A stretch of DNA of 64,000 nucleotides from CBDBJR01 sp965206445 (GTDB lineage: Bacteria; Pseudomonadota; Gammaproteobacteria; Arenicellales; Poriferihabitantaceae): positions 372,001 to 436,000 of the forward strand of contig CBDBJR010000002.1 in the NCBI GenBank assembly GCA_965206445.1, given 5' to 3'. Shown here in pieces: positions 59,273 to 64,000 of this stretch. Below the pieces are notes generated by a model. It had not been told where the DNA came from. It saw only the letters and a list, made by a program, of their open reading frames with translations, and searched no databases. The position numbers and the translations under genes are program-made. The stretch's first letter is position 1, and every line of letters starts with the position of its first letter.

Positions 59273-60219
59273 TGTTTAAGATGATTGCCCAGCGCATTGC
59301 GCTGGGCTTTGCTACCCTGGGCGTCGTATCGGTGCTTATCTTCGCGGGCACCGAAATTTTACCCGGTGACGTTGCCACTGCCATTCTTGGGCAGTCGGCA
59401 ACGCCTGAAGCTGTGGCCAATATCCGGCGTGACCTCGGCCTCGATGAGCCGGCCGCTTTACGTTACCTGAAATGGCTCGCCGCGTTCGCACAAGGCGATA
59501 TGGGCACCTCATTGAGCAACGGGCAGGATATCGCCGAATCCATTGTGCGGCGCCTCAAAAACACGCTGTTTCTGGCGTCAGTCGCGGCCATCATCGCCAT
59601 CCCGCTGGCGTTGGCGCTGGGCATGGTGGCGGTACATTTTAAAGACGGCTGGATCGACAAAGGCATCTCGATGGGCACGCTGGCGGCGATATCGCTGCCG
59701 GAGTTTTTTATCGGCTACCTGCTGATACTGTTCTTTGGCATAAACCTCGGCTGGTTTGACCCTATCGTCAACGTCAACGACCGCATGGGTTTGCTGGAAC
59801 GATTGAACGCAATCGTGCTGCCGGTGATGACGCTGACGCTAGTGGTGCTGGCACACATGATGCGCATGACGCGCGCTGCGATTCTCAATGTAATGAGCTC
59901 GAGTTACATCGAAACCGCCGAATTAAAGGGGCTGAAACGTACCACCATTATTTTTCATCATGCTTTTCCCAACGCCATTTCGCCAATCATCAACGTGGTG
60001 GTGCTAAACATGGCCTATTTGATTGTCGGCGTGGTGGTGGTTGAAGTGATCTACGTTTATCCCGGTATGGGGCAATACATGGTCGACCATGTCGCCAAGC
60101 GCGATGTGCCGGTAGTGCAGGCATGTGGTTTGATTTTCGCGGCGACCTACATCTTTTTTAACCTTGCCGCCGACATTGTTTCGGTTATTTCGAACCCGCG
60201 TTTAAGGCACCCGCGATGA
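59272..60219 (+). CDS. ABC transporter permease, DppB/OppB type
   Basis: 315 residues with six membrane segments. N-terminal segment GFATLGVVSVLIFAGTEILPGD is typical of the B-type permease, followed by the extracellular region (LGQSATPEAVANIRRDLGLDEP). The cytoplasmic EAA loop contacting the ATPase reads ETAELKGLKRTTIIFHHAFPNAISP. The start is either the GTG at 59272 or the ATG at 59281; neither has a clear Shine-Dalgarno. Its TGA overlaps the ATG of the next permease by 4 bp, indicating translational coupling. Forms the channel with the C-type permease. Confidence 0.93.
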   Translation: MFKMIAQRIALGFATLGVVSVLIFAGTEILPGDVATAILGQSATPEAVANIRRDLGLDEPAALRYLKWLAAFAQGDMGTSLSNGQDIAESIVRRLKNTLFLASVAAIIAIPLALALGMVAVHFKDGWIDKGISMGTLAAISLPEFFIGYLLILFFGINLGWFDPIVNVNDRMGLLERLNAIVLPVMTLTLVVLAHMMRMTRAAILNVMSSSYIETAELKGLKRTTIIFHHAFPNAISPIINVVVLNMAYLIVGVVVVEVIYVYPGMGQYMVDHVAKRDVPVVQACGLIFAATYIFFNLAADIVSVISNPRLRHPR

Positions 60220-61031
60220 ACTGGCGCGAAGTTCCGTGGAGCGCCCGGTTTGGGCTGTTTGCCATTGTCGTGATTGTGATGATGAGCGTTTTTGCACCGC
60301 TTATCACCCCCTACACAGGCGCCGATATTGTCGGTGACGTCTGGGAGTCTGCGTCTGACAGATTCCTGTTTGGCACCGATAATCTCGGTCGTGATATTTA
60401 TAGCCGCGTCGTGTATGGTGGGCGGGCAACGTTGCTGATCGCCTTCGCGGCGTCGGTGATTTCCTTCACTATCGGGGCGGTGCTCGGGTTTCTTGCCGCG
60501 GTGCAAAAAGGCTGGCTGGATCAACTATTGTCGCGCGGAAACGACACCTTGATGTCACTGCCGACACTGATTTTCGCGCTGGTCGTACTATCGGTGCTAC
60601 CTGCCAATATCATCACCTTGATATTGGTGATGGCCATCCTCGATGCCACCCGTGTGTATCGCCTCGGGCGTGCAATTGCGGTTGATATCGAGGCACAGGA
60701 TTATGTGGAAATGGCACGGCTGCGTGGCGAAAAACGTCTGTGGATTATTCTGTTTGAGATTCTGCCGAATGCGTTAGTGCCGTTGATCGCCGAGTTTGGA
60801 CTGCGGTTTTCCTTTGCCATTTTATTCCTTAGTTCGCTATCGTTTCTCGGGCTCGGCGTGCAACCGCCCGATGCCGACTGGGGGGCGCTGGTGAAAGAAA
60901 ACAAGGACGGTATCGCCTTTGGTATATCCGCGGCACTGGTGCCGGCAACCGCTATTGCAATACTGACTATCTCGGTTAATCTGGTAGCCGATTGGTTGCT
61001 GAGCAAAACATCAGATCTGCAAGGTGAGTGA
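60216..61031 (+). CDS. ABC transporter permease, DppC/OppC type
   Basis: 271 residues, six membrane segments. N-terminal VIVMMSVFAPLITPYTGADI, then FLFGTDNLGRDIYSRVVYGGR, the C-type permease hallmark. EAA loop: VEMARLRGEKRLWIILFEILPNALVP. C-terminal SFLGLGVQPPDADWGALVKE. Starts within the last codons of the B-type permease (ATGA overlap). The ATPase gene begins 9 bp after its stop. With that partner it forms the membrane channel of a peptide/nickel-type importer. Confidence 0.94.
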   Translation: MNWREVPWSARFGLFAIVVIVMMSVFAPLITPYTGADIVGDVWESASDRFLFGTDNLGRDIYSRVVYGGRATLLIAFAASVISFTIGAVLGFLAAVQKGWLDQLLSRGNDTLMSLPTLIFALVVLSVLPANIITLILVMAILDATRVYRLGRAIAVDIEAQDYVEMARLRGEKRLWIILFEILPNALVPLIAEFGLRFSFAILFLSSLSFLGLGVQPPDADWGALVKENKDGIAFGISAALVPATAIAILTISVNLVADWLLSKTSDLQGE

Positions 61032-61040
61032 GGGTGGATA

Positions 61041-62663
61041 ATGTCGTTGGTTAAAGTCCGCAATCTGCGAATTGAAACCCGCCCGAGAGACAAACGCACC
61101 CCGGTCACAGCACTGGTAGACGATGTATCGTTCGACCTCGAAAAAGGCAAAGTGCTCGGCTTGATCGGTGAATCCGGCGCCGGCAAATCAACCATTGGCT
61201 TGTCAATGCTGGTCTATGCGCGCAACGGTTGCGCAATTACCGGCGGCGAGATTTTTGTCGACGGACGTGACCTGATGAAAGTCAGCGATGCCGCCATCCG
61301 CGCGTTTCGCGGCATCAATATCACGTACGTAGCCCAGTCCGCAGCGGCCGGGTTTAATCCGGCACACCGCCTTAACGAGCAGATAATTGAGGCGTCAGTT
61401 CGCCACGGCATCCATAACCGTCGTGATGCGCTCAAATATGCGCAGGAATTGTTTACTCAGCTGGGTTTGCCCGACCCCGCCAACTTCGGCAATCGCTTCC
61501 CCCATCAGGTTTCAGGCGGGCAGCTACAACGCGCAATGACAGCAATGGCGCTGTGCAGTAAACCGGATTTAATTGTTTTCGATGAACCGACTACCGCACT
61601 GGACGTCACCACGCAGATTGACGTACTCGCAGCGATAAAACGCGCCATCCACTTTGCCAACACGACGGCACTCTATATTACCCACGACCTCGCCGTGGTG
61701 GCGCAAGTGGCCGACGAGATCATGGTGTTGCGACACGGTAAAATGATCGAGTACGGCAGCACCGGGAAAATCCTTCACGCACCACAGGAAGAATACACCA
61801 GCCGATTGGTATCCGTGCGCAAGATTCAATCCGATGAAAAAACCGCTACTGAAAATTCGGTGCTTGAGATGTGCAATGTCACTGCGGCATATCGCGGCGG
61901 CGTGAAAGTTCTGCTCAATGTATCGATGTCCGTCAGCGCAGGCCAAACCCTGGCGGTAGTGGGAGAATCGGGCTCGGGTAAATCGACAGCTGCACGGGTA
62001 ATGACCGGATTGTTACCGCCGTTGAGCGGTGAGATTCTGTTTAACCAGGCCTCCCTGCCACCTGCAACCGAACAACGTTCACGCGAACAACTGCGCGATA
62101 TGCAGATGATTTCTCAAATTCCCGATGTGGCACTTAACCCGCGTCAACGTATCGGCAACATTATTGGCCGCCCGCTGAAATTTTATTTCGAGATGAAACA
62201 GAGCGAACGGCGCACGCGCGTCATCGAATTGTTGCAGGCGGTTGAGCTTGATGAGAGCTATCTGCAAAGACTGCCGGGCCAGCTATCCGGCGGACAAAAA
62301 CAACGCGTCTGCATTGCGCGCGCACTCGCGGCAAAACCCAGTGTAATTATTTGTGACGAAGTTACTTCGGCCCTTGATCCACTGGTAGCAGACGACATAT
62401 TAAAATTGCTGCTTAAATTACAACGCGAAACCAAGGTCGCCTACATTTTTATTACCCACGACATTGCCACGGTACGCGCCATTGCCGACAGTATCGTGGT
62501 CATGTATCAAGGCCGGGTGGTTGAAACAGGCGGAAAAGACGAAGTGCTTAACCCACCGCACCACGATTATACGCACTTGCTTTTGTCGTCTGTTCCGGAA
62601 ATGAAATTGGGCTGGATGGAAGAAGTTATCGAGCAGCGGCGCATGCAATCTGCCGACAATTAA
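61041..62663 (+). CDS. ABC transporter ATPase with two fused nucleotide-binding domains (DppD-DppF type)
   Basis: 540 residues. Domain 1 (about 1-265): Walker A GESGAGKST, signature SGGQLQR, Walker B LIVFDEPTTALDV, then THDLAVVAQVADEIMVL. Domain 2 (about 280-535): Walker A GESGSGKST, signature LSGGQKQR, Walker B VIICDEVTSALDPL, and THDIATVRAIADSIVVM. The two halves correspond to the separate DppD and DppF proteins and give a complete ATP-hydrolysing pair. GAGGGTGG lies just before the ATG. The operon order binding protein, B permease, C permease, ATPase is canonical. Confidence 0.95.
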   Translation: MSLVKVRNLRIETRPRDKRTPVTALVDDVSFDLEKGKVLGLIGESGAGKSTIGLSMLVYARNGCAITGGEIFVDGRDLMKVSDAAIRAFRGINITYVAQSAAAGFNPAHRLNEQIIEASVRHGIHNRRDALKYAQELFTQLGLPDPANFGNRFPHQVSGGQLQRAMTAMALCSKPDLIVFDEPTTALDVTTQIDVLAAIKRAIHFANTTALYITHDLAVVAQVADEIMVLRHGKMIEYGSTGKILHAPQEEYTSRLVSVRKIQSDEKTATENSVLEMCNVTAAYRGGVKVLLNVSMSVSAGQTLAVVGESGSGKSTAARVMTGLLPPLSGEILFNQASLPPATEQRSREQLRDMQMISQIPDVALNPRQRIGNIIGRPLKFYFEMKQSERRTRVIELLQAVELDESYLQRLPGQLSGGQKQRVCIARALAAKPSVIICDEVTSALDPLVADDILKLLLKLQRETKVAYIFITHDIATVRAIADSIVVMYQGRVVETGGKDEVLNPPHHDYTHLLLSSVPEMKLGWMEEVIEQRRMQSADN

Positions 62664-62668
62664 GCGAG

Positions 62669-63901
62669 ATGCTGCCGGTGGAAATGATGCAACCATGCAA
62701 CCCTCGACAGCTGGGCTTTGACCCGGCCAGATTGAACCGCATCAATGCGATGATGGATAGATATGTGGCAACGGGAAAAAGTGCCGGCATGTTAAGTCTG
62801 GTCAGTCGAAAAGGACAGATCGCACATCTCGCCGCCAATGGCTATATGGACATAGCGGCTCAAACGCCGATGCGACTCGATACCATCTTTCGTATCTATT
62901 CGATGACCAAGGCGATCACCAGCGTTGCGCTGATGACGCTCCTCGAGCAGGGAAAATTCCAGCTCGACGATGTTGCCCATCGCTGGATTCCGGCGCTTAA
63001 AATGCTACGCGTTTACGGCGATGGCGGAGAGCTGGAAGAACTGCAACGCGCCATCACGATGAGACATTTGCTGACCCATACTGCGGGTTTTAGTTATGGT
63101 TTTGAACCCGAAACGCACCCCATCGATAAAATGTATGACCAGGTATGGCGTGCCATGGATTCGGAAAAAACGCTGTCTGATCTGATGCAAGCCATGCTCC
63201 AGCTTCCGCTCATTGCGCAACCGGGCAGCTTGTGGCATTACAGCATCGCCACTGACATTTGTGGTTATCTGGTGGAGCTGATGAGCGACATGCCGTTCGG
63301 TGATTATCTTCAGCGCACTGTTTTTCAACCCCTTGACATGGTCGATACGGCATTTGAAGTGCCACCAGAGAAACGGGAACGTTTCGCCACGCTCTATGGC
63401 TGGACAGAAAAAGACCCCCTGGCGGTGTTGGAAACGCCGATGTCTTCGCCATACATTCCCCCTGCCACCACGCAATCCGTCAACCTGCAATCCGGCGGTG
63501 GCGGACTCGTCTCCACCGCAGGCGATTATTGGCGTTTCTCTCAGATGATGCTCAATGGCGGCGAGCTGGCCGGTGCTCGAATCATCGGGCGTAAAACAGT
63601 CGACTGGATGACCATGAACCACCTGCCCTCCAAACTGCTACCGATAGCATTTAATGGCATCGTGCCCGAGCCTTTAACCGCGTACGGTTTCAGTCTGGGT
63701 TATTGCGTCAACATCGACCCGGCAAATGCAGGTACGCTTGGCTCGTACGGTGATTATGGCTGGGGCGGGATGGCCGATACGCACTGCTGGATTGATCCAC
63801 AAGAGGATTTGATTGGCATTCTGATGCAGCAATATTCGCCATCACTCACCCACGCCAGCTATCCGGATTTCCGTAATGCGGTATATCAGGCGTTGTGTTA
63901 A
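62669..63901 (+). CDS. Beta-lactamase-fold serine hydrolase (class C / EstB type)
   Basis: 410 residues. SxxK nucleophile motif SMTK (S78, K81), Tyr in HYSIATD (Y191) at the position of the second catalytic motif, and a C-terminal WGGMADTHCWIDP in place of the K-T/S-G box. RHLLTHTAGFSYG is typical of the class C / EstB group. No signal peptide, so cytoplasmic; it more likely acts as an esterase, amidase or D-aminopeptidase than as antibiotic resistance. The ATG follows the ATPase stop by 5 bp; ATGs at 62684/62687 preceded by GGTGGAA are possible starts. As the last gene of the transporter operon it probably hydrolyses the imported compound. Confidence 0.88.
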   Translation: MLPVEMMQPCNPRQLGFDPARLNRINAMMDRYVATGKSAGMLSLVSRKGQIAHLAANGYMDIAAQTPMRLDTIFRIYSMTKAITSVALMTLLEQGKFQLDDVAHRWIPALKMLRVYGDGGELEELQRAITMRHLLTHTAGFSYGFEPETHPIDKMYDQVWRAMDSEKTLSDLMQAMLQLPLIAQPGSLWHYSIATDICGYLVELMSDMPFGDYLQRTVFQPLDMVDTAFEVPPEKRERFATLYGWTEKDPLAVLETPMSSPYIPPATTQSVNLQSGGGGLVSTAGDYWRFSQMMLNGGELAGARIIGRKTVDWMTMNHLPSKLLPIAFNGIVPEPLTAYGFSLGYCVNIDPANAGTLGSYGDYGWGGMADTHCWIDPQEDLIGILMQQYSPSLTHASYPDFRNAVYQALC

Positions 63902-64000
63902 GCCGTATGGGCCCGTGGCCAGGCGTTATATTTTCACGCACGCAGTAACGATAATCAGCCACCCCAATAATTTATTATTGGTTCAGAATATCATTCAGAC
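63902..64000. other. Downstream edge without a gene; AT-rich dyad
   Basis: No start of another gene is visible. CCAATAAT-TT-ATTATTGG (63964-63981) is a perfect 8-bp-arm dyad with a 2-bp centre, more like a protein-binding site than a terminator. Confidence 0.3.

Noticed and set aside
1..64000. tRNA, rRNA or riboswitch genes
   Set aside because: No tRNA-like cloverleaf ends, rRNA stretches or known riboswitch cores were recognised by eye; a covariance-model scan was not possible.

Overview
The window reads as GC-rich chromosomal DNA of a gammaproteobacterium. The main support is gene order: tonB-type gene, algH and ruvX on the minus strand, back to back with pilJ and a chpA-derived gene on the plus strand. 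This is the Pseudomonas aeruginosa tonB3/algH/ruvX and pilG-chpA neighbourhood in reduced form. A giant secreted repeat protein with cadherin-like and leucine-rich-repeat modules and TPR-bearing glycosyltransferases suggest a surface-interacting lifestyle, such as a marine or host-associated symbiont. That lifestyle is inference.

Layout. (1) 1-34313 is one plus-strand gene, open at its 5' end, of at least 11,436 codons. It has 34 copies of a 193-residue cadherin-like plus Ig-like double unit in blocks of 3, 21 and 10. These are separated by modules of Ig-like, SwmB-like and leucine-rich repeats, followed by VCBS-like, PKD-like and putative-Ig domains and a C-terminal beta-barrel of autotransporter type. 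(2) 34403-40534 holds three tandem minus-strand paralogues of the TMTC/DUF1736 family, multi-membrane-span glycosyltransferase-like proteins with C-terminal TPRs. They converge on the giant gene, with a paired REP-like palindrome between. (3) 40568-41901 holds a gene remnant, a promoter and an intact 1,084-bp IS481-like element with a 5-bp target duplication. (4) 41909-49077 is the tonB-algH-ruvX / pilJ-chpA region. gshB, pilG, pilH, pilI and pilK are absent, the pilJ signalling tip is eroded, and the chpA N-terminal part is fused to an inositol-monophosphatase domain. (5) 49203-51209 encodes transketolase. (6) 51450-54741 encodes a beta-hydroxyacid dehydrogenase resembling sulfolactaldehyde reductase, an EamA transporter, an alpha/beta-hydrolase remnant and an intact alpha/beta hydrolase, followed by a second REP-like pair. 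(7) 54922-63901 encodes a MocR-type regulator lacking its PLP lysine, a divergent endonuclease/exonuclease/phosphatase-family protein, and a peptide-type ABC transporter operon ending in a beta-lactamase-fold serine hydrolase.

How the genes may work together. In animals, TMTC enzymes O-mannosylate cadherin domains. Three bacterial TMTC-like genes beside a gene encoding dozens of Thr-rich cadherin-like domains suggest a dedicated surface-protein glycosylation pair. The Pil-Chp chemosensory module looks dismantled or repurposed. The last operon probably imports a peptide-like solute and hydrolyses it, under the MocR-type regulator. No rRNA, tRNA or CRISPR was recognised.
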